From: Falciphora oryzae
Lineage: Eukaryota > Ascomycota > Sordariomycetes > Magnaporthales > Magnaporthaceae
Direction: 5' to 3'
Length of the DNA stretch: 64,000 nt
Assembly (NCBI GenBank): GCA_000733355.1
Contig: JNVV01000020.1
Coordinates: 225,743-289,742, forward strand
The notes beneath the pieces are model-generated. The model saw nothing but the letters and a program-made list of their open reading frames with translations. It made no database searches and was not told where the DNA came from. The translations under genes were made by a program, and so were the position numbers. Every line of letters begins with the position of its first letter. Positions within the stretch are counted from its first letter, which is position 1. Below, one piece after another: positions 11,000 through 21,502 of this stretch.

Positions 11000-11082
11000 T
11001 CCGATACGGGGAATCGAACCCCGGGCTCGACGGAGACTCGGAACTTGAGAGCGTCGGATGTTAGCCACTACACCATATCGGA
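11000..11082 (-). tRNA. tRNA-Glu (anticodon CTC) with a 12-nt intron
   Basis: The minus strand folds as a tRNA. The acceptor stem is TCCGATA with TATCGGA. The D-arm is GTGTAGTGGCTAAC, a good A box. The anticodon stem CGACG pairs with CGTCG. The T-arm CGGGG-TTCGATT-CCCCG contains a perfect B box. The anticodon loop reads C-T-CTC-A, then an insert of about 12 nt after position 37, where nuclear tRNA introns always sit. The mature tRNA would be 71 nt. The body closely resembles known fungal tRNA-Glu. Confidence 0.93.
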
Positions 11083-11291
11083 TGTGAGCATGCGCTTTGT
11101 TGGAGTTTGGCCGGTGGATGCGGACATATCTAGTGTGCGTAGCTGGCCCACTTGGGTAAGTTTGTCAGGGTTTTGCCCAGTTTCCAGGGAACGTGCAGCT
11201 GGTCCGTGGGTAAATCCCACTGGGCCAAGGCCATGACACCGCGCCGGGTGTGGCTCCTTTGTAGCCTGACATGGAGTAGGAGCTAGTCCCA

Positions 11292-11331
11292 GGATGAGAG
11301 CCTTGAGTGTTGGCCACTGAGCCATATCGGA
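11292..11331 (-). pseudogene. 5' half of a tRNA-Glu-like sequence
   Basis: About 210 bp upstream of the tRNA-Glu gene and on the same strand, TCCGATATGG, a D-arm-like CAGTGGCCAAC and GGCTCTCA repeat the 5' half of the tRNA with several changes. The sequence after the anticodon region does not match, and no B box follows. It cannot be a functional tRNA; it is a truncated copy or a tRNA-derived repeat head. Confidence 0.6.
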
Positions 11332-12127
11332 TTGGAATATTCTCCTGTCCATGGGGATTCTAGCAGGCAGTGGAGGTAGAGGGACGAGACCTATCCGCCC
11401 CTTGAGCTCCATCCATATTCCACCTCTATTTTGCCTTCATACGAAGGCATCAACATCCGCCCCAAAGTACAACATCATCGAGGGAAACAACATCATCAAC
11501 ATCGCTGCCATGGCCAGAAGTAGGTATAGAGGGAATAAAAGGTCACGTCCAAACTAGTCCCGAAAGGACACGCCTGGGGGCATGCTTGATCGACCTTGAC
11601 GGCTGCGGACCGACAAAGGCCGGGCTGAGTGCATCACTCAGCCTATGTTCGAGATGGCACCATGGGGGTAGTAGGATACGGCTTTCGACCATACGCCCGA
11701 AAGCGCCACACACCCGAAGACGCCATACCCGAAAGTAAGGAAAGGGAAGGAGGGCCATCCAGTGGGCATGTCTTGGCTGACAACAGCACCTGCCAATGCC
11801 GGACCCGCATCTCGCTACACCCTCTCTCGTCGCCATCTTCACACTTCGTAGACAAGCTTTTTTTATGCAGCATTAACACCCTTACGAGCTATTTCTACCA
11901 GCTGCTCTTCGTCCCTCGCTTATGATGCCTCGTACTATCTTGTGTTGGCACCAAGAGGGTCTGTAGACCTTAGCCTACCCGAACCCAACAGCCCACCAGC
12001 TAAGAGCCTCGTATTTTCCCATACAAACTCAACGTAACATACGCAGCGTGAACCTACCTAGCATCGCAGAAATGAAAATCCTCCAAAGGGGCAAAATGGT
12101 GGGCCTTCTTTGCCCGACAGCATGCAA
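11332..12127. other. Intergenic region between the tRNA and the P450 gene
   Basis: No gene seen. Short open frames on both strands lack protein-like features. The last part is the 3' flank of the P450 gene. Confidence 0.55.
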
Positions 12128-14431
12128 TCAGACGTCAGTCTTGGTTCTTGGGATAAAATCCACAAGCAGACTCCCCGGTACGTAGTGCACGCCGAAGTGA
12201 TCCTCCCCCGAGTTTGGAAACTTTGACGGATCCTGCCCCTTTGACAGGCGGATGTCAAACTCGTGGACGATGTTGGCCAGGACGGATGTGGTCTCAACCA
12301 GCCCCAGTTGTTGACCGACGCAGCTGTAGGGGCCTGTCGAGATGCGCAGTTAGCAAAACGAATTGCAAAAACCACCCGTCGTTTATCCACCAGTCAGGTG
12401 TTCTTGGGGCAAAGGTCGACATGCCTGTGGAGAAGGGTATGAAGGCCCTGGCATCCTTCACGAGGTCTGGCCGACTTGTCCACCTCTCTGGGATCCATCG
12501 ATCCGGCTCCTCGAAGTATCGTTTATCTGTTGAGCGCGTCGCGTGTTAGGACACCGTGAGCATCACTTATCGGGGGGTCGGCCCACGAGAACCAAAAGCA
12601 GGGGGGCCAAGGGCGGCCAAGAAGCTCACCTCGAAAGATTGTATAGCTGGGGACCTTGACCACCGTGTTCCCGGGGATGAAGTAGTCCCTGATACGAAGC
12701 CCCTCGGGTGGTGTCACTCTCTGGCCGCCATTTGGAATCATGGGCAGAAGTCTGATAGTCTCGGTTTGAATAGACGAGAAGACTGGGAGCTTGTCGGTGG
12801 GATCGAACGTTCCCGAATCGAATAGGGGATCCAGTTCCTCTTGGAGCGCCCTGAGAGCATCCCTATGCGTGGAGAGGAAGTATATCATGGCGAGGAGCGA
12901 GGAGGAGACGTTGCTGCTGCATGGACTGGATTCAGTTCAAGCGCTAGCCATATACAGGGTTGATGACGTACGCACCTGCCTGAGACAATACCCAAGCGGG
13001 CCTCCCACGACAGTGGAAATCCAGCAGAATGCGGATCTGTCTCGGTTGGGAGGAGATAGGTGAACAGATCAGGCACTTTGGGAGTACGCTAAGCGGTTAT
13101 ATGGGACGAGTTAGCAGGCTATCTTGAGAAACTGATCTAGGTCAGTCTAAGAGGAGGCAGTCCGTGGCAACCAAGCACCTTTTTTCTCCTCTCAACCATG
13201 GCCAGGGCAAATCTCGTGAATGTGTCGTTCTGCGGGATTAGCATCGGAAACCGCGAGTTGACCGAGTAGAGCCAGGGCACGTGGCCGAAGGTCCCGAGGG
13301 CCCGTTGGCTTTCCAGCAGCGCCTTGTAAGGTGCGAAAGGGTCGCTGAAAGCGCCGACGGCCGATTCCTTGCTGGCGTCGTTGATATCCTCGGAAAAGAT
13401 GACGTAGCAAGCTAGGTTGAATGCAAAAGGACCTATGAGCGAGACCACGTCGACCGAGGAGCCGTCGGACCCACGCAGGTCCTGCAGAAGGCGGTTGGCC
13501 TTGGTTGCGATCATCTCGGTATGTCCGGCCATCTCTTGGTGACCAAACTGCTGTTAGTAATCAAGCAACACTTCTATCTATCCGCGGCTTGTGGCCCATA
13601 CCTCTAATTCCACGCTCCCAGAGCGGTCTCTGCTTGGCATGCAGGATCGGGTCTCGGGTGCGATGGAGATTGAGACCTGTGCCACCGAGATCGTGCCAGG
13701 GTCCTCTGAGGCAAGGCGAATCGGGGCCATAGATGGGAGTAATGGCGTTGACATCATTGATGGATAGTTCTCTAGGACCTGCGTCAAGGTGGCTCACGTC
13801 GTTGGTTGGAATGTTCTTTTGCATGCGATACGAATATATGGGGAAAAGGGAAAGAAAAAAAGAAGAAAAAAAGAAGAAAAAAAGAAGAAAAAAGAGAAAA
13901 AGAAAGAAAGAAAGAAAAAAGAAAAAAAAAGAAAGAAAAAGGGAAAGGTAGAAAGGCAATTCAATCAACTCTACCTGTCCTAACAACATGACCGTATGTT
14001 TTGTGATATTGCAAAAGCCTGGCATGGAATCTCTGTGTGGTGTGGGAAACATGCGCAGAGTGCCACTTTGTCAGGGCGCCTAGGCGTGGGCCGGGGAATT
14101 TCGAGAGTCGATGAAAGACAAGGCGGTATGTTCCGATGCTGGCGAGTAGGCCTAGGTGGAACGATGCGCAAAGCCGCGACGCCAAGACCACGGCCGCCAG
14201 CGGCTGGCCACAAACGGTAGTAAGGAGGACGATCAGAACAAGATAGGCTTTGAGAAACAGAGCGGCGATGGTGCCCGCCTTTTTGTCCAGCTCGCCGTGG
14301 ATGAAGAAGGCCAGGTGGGACGCGACTCCGAGGGCGAACAGGAGGGCGGCGGCGCCCCAGGAGGCACCCAGCAGGGCGCAGATTCCGTTGGCTGGCATAT
14401 TCCAGCTGTCATGCTGAGAGGCCATGGTCAA
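12128..14431 (-). CDS. Cytochrome P450 monooxygenase with multi-pass N-terminal anchor
   Basis: Seven exons join in frame to 564 aa: 14431-13975, 13778-13602, 13534-13179, 13088-12976, 12913-12630, 12526-12425 and 12333-12128. The first 110 residues hold two or three hydrophobic helices, more than the single anchor of most P450s. Then follow the Pro-rich hinge FPGPRLGALTKWH, the block VVRTGPRELSIND, the I-helix SGSNVSSSLL (the usual acid-Thr pair is changed), the K-helix ETIR, PERW and the haem loop FSTGPYSCVG, with Cys501 as the iron ligand. Such enzymes are ER-bound and oxidise secondary metabolites or xenobiotics. Intron 1 carries a polypyrimidine tract. The last intron starts with GC. The exon 2/3 acceptor (CCAAG) is the weakest junction. 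The substrate is unknown. Confidence 0.85.
13840..13950 (-). repeat. Polypyrimidine tract in intron 1 of the P450 gene
   Basis: About 110 bases are purine-only on the plus strand (GAAAGAAAAAAAG-like units), hence pyrimidine-only on the coding strand. They lie inside the 196-nt intron 13779-13974. The arrangement matches that of intron 1 in the MFS gene. Confidence 0.85.
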
Positions 14432-15063
14432 ACGGGTAGCATCGTCGGGGAGTACATGGGCAGGGCGATGCGATGCGTGATGGAATGTGGGAGGTTGCCT
14501 TCCCCTGGGAGAGACGTGACCGTCGTTTTCAAGTCGTTCAGGCGGCCATGACGTGGGTGGCCGAAAAAGGAAATCTCCGCAAGCTCGTTGCCGGTCAGAG
14601 TGGGGTAGGGTTTGTGGGCACCTTCCTGAAACTGCAGACCTAGAACCTACCTAGGCGCGGGAGGGCAGGGCCGCCCAGGAATTCCGCGGGAGAGGTTAGT
14701 ACCTAGGTAGCTAGGTAGGTACTGTGTATGTTGTGTCGCATGCATGCCGGGTTAAAAAGAGTACCGAGCAATTTGTAATTAGCGGGCACGGCAGGAAAGG
14801 ATACAGGAAAAAGAAACAATAACAGGAGTTCCAACTAGTGTTGTTGTAGCTGCAGATTTTTATTTGGGCACCGTGGTATCACCAACATGGGCGCGACCTG
14901 TGCTGTGCTGGCCAAGGCAATCATGTTTCCAAAACCGCAGAGTCGCTTGCCCAGCCCTCGGGCATAACAAGGGAGGCGCGAGCAGGCTCCCAGACACCAC
15001 CTTCGTCGCCAACCTCCATTGCTGCTATGTTGTTTTCCGACAACCCAAACTCTTGCGGCGAAT
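14432..15063. other. Intergenic region between the P450 and regulator genes
   Basis: Divergent promoter space. It contains a run of CCTAGGTA-like palindromes at 14698-14722 that recurs elsewhere in the window. No gene is seen. Confidence 0.6.
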
Positions 15064-17400
15064 ATGAGTGGATCATCTCGGGTTGACCCGCGAGACAGGG
15101 ACGGCGGCAGCGAAACTTTGTTTACTGGGGCCGCCGCTCCAGTGACGCCCCACTCTCAACCACATGGTTCTGATCTAGGCACAACCGCCGACAACCACCC
15201 GCTGCCTGGGATAGATCAGACTCTCTTTGATCCTCTCGATGCCCAGATCAGGATGAGCCCTGGCGCCCGGATCCAACCCCCAGCGATCTTCTCCTCTTTC
15301 CTAACGAGCCCTAGAGCTTAACCTTTTCTCAACCCCCCTCATTTTGCCGATGAATTCGGTAGTCTCGACCAGGGAGGCTTCGATTTGACCCATGTCGTCA
15401 ACGAATCTACAAGCGGTGGACTCGACCCCGCCGGATCCCACGGCCTTGGGGCAGCCGTCATTGATGCGGAATGGCTGACACCACAGCTGACCACAGTGGT
15501 GCGGTCGGCTCCAATGGTGGTGGAGGCGCCTCTGGGTCCGGTTCCTGCAGTACCTACTCGAAGCGACATCGGCACAAACGAGTTGAGGCCGGTTCCAAGG
15601 TCGAAGCTCCTTCCCGGTTGCAGCGTCCTAAGCACAAAGCCAGCCAAACGCAAACATGAGAGGACACCAGAGAATACATTGGCCCAGGGGCTAGCCAATG
15701 CCTTGGTACCCAGACCAAATCCCTCCAAGCGCGCGAAGGCTGGCACGGTTTGTATCCGATGCAAGCTCTATCGCGAAAAAGTAAGCCGTCACCCCTGTAT
15801 CCCGATGTTGCGTGTTCTTTTCCTCACCTGCCTGGTCCACACCATTTGCTCACGCGCGCCCGAGCCGCTCATGCCTGCAGTGTTCAGGGACCTTTCCGTG
15901 CATCAAGTGCGAGTCAAAGCGGCTGTGGCCCGAAATATGCATCCGCGCCTCCTTCGCAAGAAACACAGTCTTTAATAAAGGTAAGCTGCGCTGTTATCGC
16001 TGAGGGAAGGTCCCCAGCAAAGCAACCCCCGTCAGTTTTACCATAACTATCTGCGTTTGTCATGGTATGCCTTCCACCTAACGCCCTTTGTTTCCCAAAT
16101 GTGTGCTTTCCTGAACGCAAGGCCTGTATAATGCTCGCACCGCAATCATGGAGAAGAATGTTCAATACTGGCATCGTGCAACTCGAACGCCGATGGTGCC
16201 TCTCAAAGTCTGCACGGGATATCCGCCCTCGCTGCTGGTCAAGGTCAACAAATTCAGGGCACATGACGAGTCCTTGCTTGCGCATATCAACTTCCGCCTG
16301 TCCGATCGCACCTTTCTGCTTACTGGGCAGACGCAGCCGTACGGACTCAGGGATTTCAAGGTGGAGCATGGCGCCCTGGACGACTACTTCGACCAGCTCC
16401 TCCCCCACTTCCTCAAAGACGATAGCCACGTGGCGGGCGAACGCAGCGGGTTCATCTTCCACGTCCTAGAGACGGCGTATGGTCTATCGCTGCAAGAAGC
16501 CGAACTGCACAATGCACCTTCTTCCAGCACATCTGGCGGCTGAAGGAGGGTGGCGAGCTGGTTGGCGCCATCTTCCACGAAGGGACGGGATCTTTTGACG
16601 TCCCCCGCTACCTTTACTGGCAGCTAGACCGTATCGCCGAGCACTACGCCTACGAGCGGGAAATCAAGGTGTTGATGATGCTCGAGAAGTGTATTTTCTC
16701 GCGCGAAGACAAGGAGAGGCTCTGGTTCCCTATAGTCCTCACATCCATAATCTATCTCACCATCCTAGAAAGAGACAACTGGAACCTCGAGAGCTGGGCC
16801 GCCAAGTCGGCCAGATGGGCGTCCGATGCCGCAGTGTCGAGTAATCCAGTATGTTGTTGCCTCCCCCTCCTGTCAAAACAATCCCACCCAAAGACCCGAG
16901 GGCCCCTGGTCTCCATTCCAGCTGCTGACCAAAGCCCTGAGGCGGGTCCATCCGTTTTACAAGACCATGAAATGGCCGCTCGCAGATCCCCCACGAGCTC
17001 TCATCGAGAGAAACGAGAAGCAGTGCGGGGTTATTATAAACCATGTGAAGGCCCTTTGCCAGGGACGTCCCGCGTTTTCCTTCACGCTGGCAGGCGAGAT
17101 AGCTGCAAACTGCAACAATCCCAACGCGGACACTCAAGAGTTCGTAAGCAAGATGAAAGAAGACTCGGCCAGACTTGGTGAGCCTCCCCAAACTCCCGCA
17201 GCCGTTGCCGGTCTGCTCTCAGAACGGCCGAGTAGGGTCCGGCTGGTCATGCCCCCTCCCCTCCAACTCTTACGATCGTATGATAATCTGCATACTTACC
17301 CCTCACCTTTGATCTGCGGCTCAAGAACTCGATCACAACCGGAGTTGCACGTTTGCCGAGGATGATTGGCATTGCCTTGGTTACATGTTTTCCCGCATGA
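15064..17400 (+). pseudogene. Zn-cluster-like transcription factor, broken by a stop codon and a frameshift
   Basis: Exons read as 15064-15780, 15881-15980, 16122-16848, 16922-17177 and a poorly defined last exon ending at 17400. The DNA-binding segment spans the first splice: CIRCKLYREK then CSGTFPCIKC, followed by LWPEICIRASF. This is the pattern of a large Pezizomycotina family of zinc-cluster-like regulators. The middle region contains VPRYLYWQLDRIAEHYAYER and a helical C-terminal domain. Two lesions are seen. A TAA at 15319-15321 lies in the same frame as the sequence on both sides, with no GT donor nearby that could splice it out. One base is missing near 16515, where the frame shifts between AELHNA and FFQHIWRLKEGG. 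Either the gene is dead or the assembly has errors at both sites. The 3' splice junction is also unresolved. Confidence 0.7.
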
Positions 17401-17732
17401 TTCTGGAGGACCGTCCCGTCCAACCGTCGTGATTTGGAAAGTTTGGGGAGGCTAGGGTTATTAGTCTGGATTGCAAGCACCAAATACGACAGGAGCCCAT
17501 TTTCCTCACTCCCCACTCATCCATACTAGAACTTTGAGTGTGTGCCTCGGGATGAGCTAGCCGAATCACGGACAGACAAGACTGGCTGGCTGGCGGTGGC
17601 GCAGATAAATATTGGTTTGTCCAAATACCGGAGCCAGATGGTCAATTTCGGCATCTTGGATAGGTGTCCCTGTAAAGCCGAAATGGGTTGCAGATCTGTT
17701 TGATATGGAGCGACCTTGTGGCCCTCGTCACA

Positions 17733-17739
17733 TATAAAG
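17733..17739 (+). promoter_or_regulatory. TATA box
   Basis: TATAAAG lies 121 bp ahead of the ATG at 17854, a usual distance in fungi given a leader of 60-90 nt. Confidence 0.45.
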
Positions 17740-17765
17740 TCGGTCGGTGCTACGGCTGTCCGGAG

Positions 17766-17846
17766 ATGAGCCTTACAGCGGCATCATCGCACACCAGCAC
17801 CTGGATATTCCAACGTGGCAGTCAGCCCTTCGACCCCGCCCTTTGA
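17766..17846 (+). promoter_or_regulatory. Upstream open reading frame of 26 codons
   Basis: An ATG at 17766 opens a frame of 26 codons that stops 7 nt before the main ATG. It is placed between the TATA box and the start codon and would therefore be in the mRNA leader. It could reduce translation of the main frame. No conserved peptide is recognised. Confidence 0.4.
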
Positions 17847-17853
17847 CAACCCT

Positions 17854-18543
17854 ATGCCGGACCAGGTCATCGACGAACTCAGGTATTCCGCGTCTATCTT
17901 TGGCCTAAACACAGTGGCGCGGTAATAACCGGAGAAAAGTTGGCTACTGACATGGAGCAAAACCAGGGACGTCTACATCCGACATGATGCCTGGAAGAAC
18001 TTCGGTCTCTTCATAGTCCACCGCCATTTTGACATAAGCGAGACCGAGAAAGTGATCGACTACAACAACGTCGTCACGCCATGGGACCGGCCGTCGGACC
18101 TAGATCTCGTAGGGGGCCACCTCGTCCCCATCAACTGGGCTTTCATCGACGGTAGCCTAACCTCGTACGAGTACCGCTTCGTTCTCGACGCAGAGTCGGC
18201 GGCTAGCGGCGCGTCCGACTCGGACGACGAGGGGGATGGGGGTGCCGTCCTCCGCCCAGGCTCTGTGGACGAGCTGCGGGGCGCCCTAGGCAAGCACGGG
18301 CTCGAGGACCGGTACGGGGTCGCGGCACTGCACCCGGGCGCGCACAACCCGGCCAACGCGCCGCTGCTCGAGTTCACGAGGGGCAGGGCCAACATCCTGC
18401 TCCCCTTCACGAGCGCGGTCGAGGAGGGCCTCAAGATGGCAAAGGTTGTGCTGCTATTCCCGTGCATCGACCCGCTGGTCGACAAGGAAAACGAGGGCGT
18501 GAGGGTCCGGCATTGCATAGTCTACATGAGCAACTGTGGCTGA
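17854..18543 (+). CDS. Unrecognised small protein, two exons
   Basis: Exons 17854-17882 and 17967-18543 join through a canonical 84-nt intron to 201 aa. I chose the start because MPDQVIDELR runs smoothly over the splice into DVYIRHDAWKNFGLF. Other distinct blocks are VHRHFDISETEKVIDYNN, LVPINWAFIDGSLTSYEYRF, an acidic Asp/Ser/Glu patch (about residues 120-130), LEDRYGVAALHPG, and a C-terminal segment with RANILLPF and RVRHCIVYMSNCG. There is no signal peptide or membrane helix. The composition and splice logic say it is a real gene. I do not recognise the family and assign no function. It follows the broken regulator on the same strand. Confidence 0.65.
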
Positions 18544-19064
18544 GGATAAGGGGTGCAACTATCAATGTTCTTGCGGGATACTTCAGGACTAACAAGTCAA
18601 GGCGGGCCTGTATGCAATGGAGATGCAGGATAATTAAAGTCTCCCATGAGCTCAGGGATACTTTCACAGGTACACCCAGCTGTGATGTTATCGCAACAGA
18701 CGGTACCGCCCTGGGGCCTCCTCCTGCGGCCCCCTGACAATTGACTTCCAATTTGTTTTTCTCTTTTTCTTTTTTTTTTTTTGCGGCGGCGGCACTACAG
18801 GGAATTAAACTCACGATCTCCACAAAAGATGTCTACGTGCGCGTTCCAAATTAGCCACGAGGTCACTGGCAAGAATGAACGACACGTTCGACGTTCGCCT
18901 CCTAAATAAAAGTAGTTACAAGCCTCCCGCACCTTCCGGAGGCCCAGGTCGGAGGGTGCAGCCGGGGGGTGCGGAGGTGACAAGAACTAACGATAACGAA
19001 AAAAAAAAAAAAGCTACGAGCTTTATAACGCATTATAGCTTGGAATACAGCCTGCGTGTATGCA
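18544..19064. other. Convergent intergenic region holding a SINE relic
   Basis: Between the unknown gene and the truncated membrane-protein gene. Apart from the retroposon relic at 18771-18862 and a poly-A run near 19000-19012, nothing is recognised. Confidence 0.55.
18771..18862 (-). mobile_element. tRNA-derived SINE relic with poly-A tail
   Basis: On the minus strand an A-box-like TGGCTAATTTGG is followed about 40 nt later by a B-box-like AGTTTAATTCC. Then come TAGTGCCGCCGCCGC and an A-rich tail starting with 12 A's. Internal Pol III promoter halves at tRNA spacing plus a terminal poly-A are the hallmark of a SINE. Both boxes differ from consensus mainly by C-to-T type changes, as expected for an old or RIP-mutated copy. 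No target-site duplication was evident. Confidence 0.55.
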
Positions 19065-20100
19065 TCAATCCCAGTTTGACGGCAGCTGGCAAGGCCGACT
19101 TAGCTCGGTAACCAGAGCGTCCGCATCGTCCTCCAGGAACCGGTCCATTGGCGATAGCCTGCTCGCGTGGGCCTGCCAGGCCCGGTCATGCTCAAGCAGG
19201 TCCATCAAACCAACCACACCCAGGCCCCCGCCGCCGTCGCTGCGGGGCGCCCGGTGGCGGCGCCAATAGGCGCTGGAGTTCCTGCTGGCCGTTGCTCCGC
19301 CGTGAGCAGGCGGGCGACGGCCACCCGGGGTGAAGGCGGGCAGGAGGGTGGTGGTGGGTGTGATGCTGGCTGCTGCCGACGCGGGTTGTTGTTGCCGCCG
19401 CTTCAACCAGCAGGCGTACAGAGAAAGCAGCAACGGCATGTATGTCTTGCGGACCAGCGCCGCGGCCGGCCCGACGACGGCTGTGAACGCACTGGTGCAG
19501 ACCGCTGCGCCGTGACGGTTCGCGGCGATGAGAGCAGCTGCGCCGCAGGCAAAGGTTGCGACGGAACAGGCAATGTCAACCACGACGGCGAGCCGGGGGC
19601 AGCGCAGGCATGCCCGTACAGCCGTGGCGTCAGTGTTTTGACCCGACAGCGCGGGGTTCGATGCTGGTCGTGTAAATGCCCGCCAAGGGTTATGGACAGG
19701 GGATGATGGACAGGTGGTGTGGGGGCACACTCACGATTAAAAGCCCCCAGATGAGGATGTGGATCATCGTGGGCATGTTAGTGACAAGACCGGCGGGAAT
19801 GGATGCCGAAAACGCGAGGGGCTGTTGAGGAGATGGACGAAGCGTGATGTATTCGAGCGTCAAGGGGCCGCCCTGTAAACCTGTTTGCTAACAAGTATGT
19901 GCCGAGGACTGACCTGCGAGGAAGGTGCCTCAGCAACACAGCACTGCGTGGGACTTTTTTTTATCTGTTTCATATGGATGTTGGTATTCTCGCGGCAGAG
20001 CCTCTTCGCTGAGCCGGTGGCCGTTGGATTTCCTTACCAGGTTAGTCGTGCCGACCCAGACCGGCAAATGCAGGATTTCCTCAATCGATCTAGTGCCTGC
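19065..20100 (-). pseudogene. Membrane-protein gene, apparently truncated at its 5' end
   Basis: A 3' exon from about 19680 to the stop at 19065 encodes hydrophobic segments (LAVVVDIACSVATFACGAAA, then a helix near KTYMPLLLSLYACWL), a low-complexity linker and a C-terminal SPMDRFLEDDADALVTE. Upstream exons are readable. One, near 19880-19730, gives GGPLTLEYITLRPSP and then VTNMPTMIHILIWGLLI. Fragments between about 19905 and 20100 give LPVWVGTTNL. No ATG is found before the frame meets the repeat copy at 20122. I do not recognise the family. The splice borders are uncertain, and the gene may be dead; it may also simply have a start I cannot see. Confidence 0.45.
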
Positions 20101-20121
20101 TAGGTACCTACCTCACTGTTC

Positions 20122-20288
20122 CTGTATCTTGTCCTGCATCCTCTCCTGTATCTTTTCCGGTGTCATTATTTGTGCATGTAAACTGCAGGCTTTCTTTCCC
20201 TGTAGAACCACGCTAAGCTCCTGTCAGCTTTGCTCATCCAACCACAAGGCCGCCTGCGCGCCTTGCCCAGCGCCCAACGGCACGTTGG
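20122..20288 (-). repeat. Dispersed repeat, copy B
   Basis: Second copy of the element at 1441-1567, same orientation. On the minus strand it reads GTTGGGCGCTGGGCAAGG, then GGTTGGATGAGC, an extra insert of about 20 nt, GTGGTTCTACAG and a degenerate tail of GATACAGGA units. The tail end lies next to the truncated membrane-protein gene. Confidence 0.55.
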
Positions 20289-21502
20289 GATGGGAAGGAC
20301 ACTGCTGGTTGCCTTCAAATGCACACGAATCACGAGGCAGGCACGCAGCTTCCGCCCCATCACACCAACGCCCGATGCGCCTCGCACACCACATTAGTGG
20401 GCTCCAGGTGAGCGCCCGTGAAGAAGACACCTGCTAAGAAGCAGAGGATGCAATCGTGAGAAAGGCGCCCGGGCAGGTGGGTGCCACACCGCACAAAATG
20501 GCTGTCCCCAGGGCCGGCTTTCAGCCAGACGAACCCCCTGAAACCCCAAGGCCATCGTAGATTGACGAAGAATCTGCTGCACAGTGTCGTGGCCTGCCAG
20601 GAAAAGGAAGGTTGCCAACCACTAGCGATCTCTTGGAGACCCTAGGACTGCTGATGTTGAAAACGAAGTTGACGACAAAAGACCCGGACGAGCTTCATTC
20701 CGCTGGCGAAGCCAGCCTCTGATTGGGTAACCCCCATTGCCAGGAGTGGCAGGCGATGTGTTCCAGGCTCTCCCACCCACGACGCGGATGACCTGCTTGC
20801 GAGGCTCCAGCAGCAGTGCGAAACCGCGTGGGCCACAGCGCCCGGCTGTCACACCCCTGGCTGGTACATCGCATCCTCGAAGACAGTAAGGATCCATCTT
20901 GGCTCAAGCTGCGCGTTGGTCAGAGCAAAGCAGACACTTTCACGATGTTCACTCAGCAGATTCCTCCCTGACAGCTGGATCCGACTTGCAGAGGTCAGAA
21001 CTAATGTCGCTAGTCCGGGCTACGGAAAGAGCTGGTGTCACAACGGCGTCTCTCGGTGCCAACACAAGATAGTACGAGGCACCGTAAACGAGGGGTGGAG
21101 AGTAGCTGGTAGAAATAGCTCATGAGGGTGTTAATGCTACATTAAAAGATTGTCTACGACGCGTGAAGATGGCGACGAGAGAGAGACTGACCAAGAGTAT
21201 GATACACCACAATATGTACATGCAAAATTCAAAAGGGAATAAAGAAAGGAAAGCAACCTACTTGCCCAGTTCGTCCTCAAATCCTCAAATATATTCTGTA
21301 TACCTGCCAAGTAGGCCACGGATGCTAGTTTGACCATAGCAAATCTCGTGCCGCGATGCTTGAATTGGGGATTGGTGATGAGGAGTTTCTCCCTCCTGCC
21401 CATCCCGAGTATGATACGAAGATGCCTCCGTTGCAAACATGGAACAACAGGAGGTAAAAGGGGCAGAGCCATAAAGAAAAAGAAACACATACTTCCCCCT
21501 CC
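20289..21502. other. Intergenic region
   Basis: No gene called. Open frames on the minus strand between 20394 and 20907 include a short FLFLAGHDTV string but no other P450 landmark. The right part is the 3' flank of the MFS gene. Confidence 0.5.

Larger units (their letters stand above)
17401..17853. other. Promoter region of the small unknown gene
   Basis: This stretch holds a TATA box at 17733-17739 and a short upstream open frame at 17766-17846, both listed separately. Nothing else is recognised. Confidence 0.55.

Noticed and set aside
20394..20907. FLFLAGHDTV string resembling a P450 I-helix
   Set aside because: No ExxR, PERF or haem-loop motif is found near it on the same strand; a short chance match is more likely.
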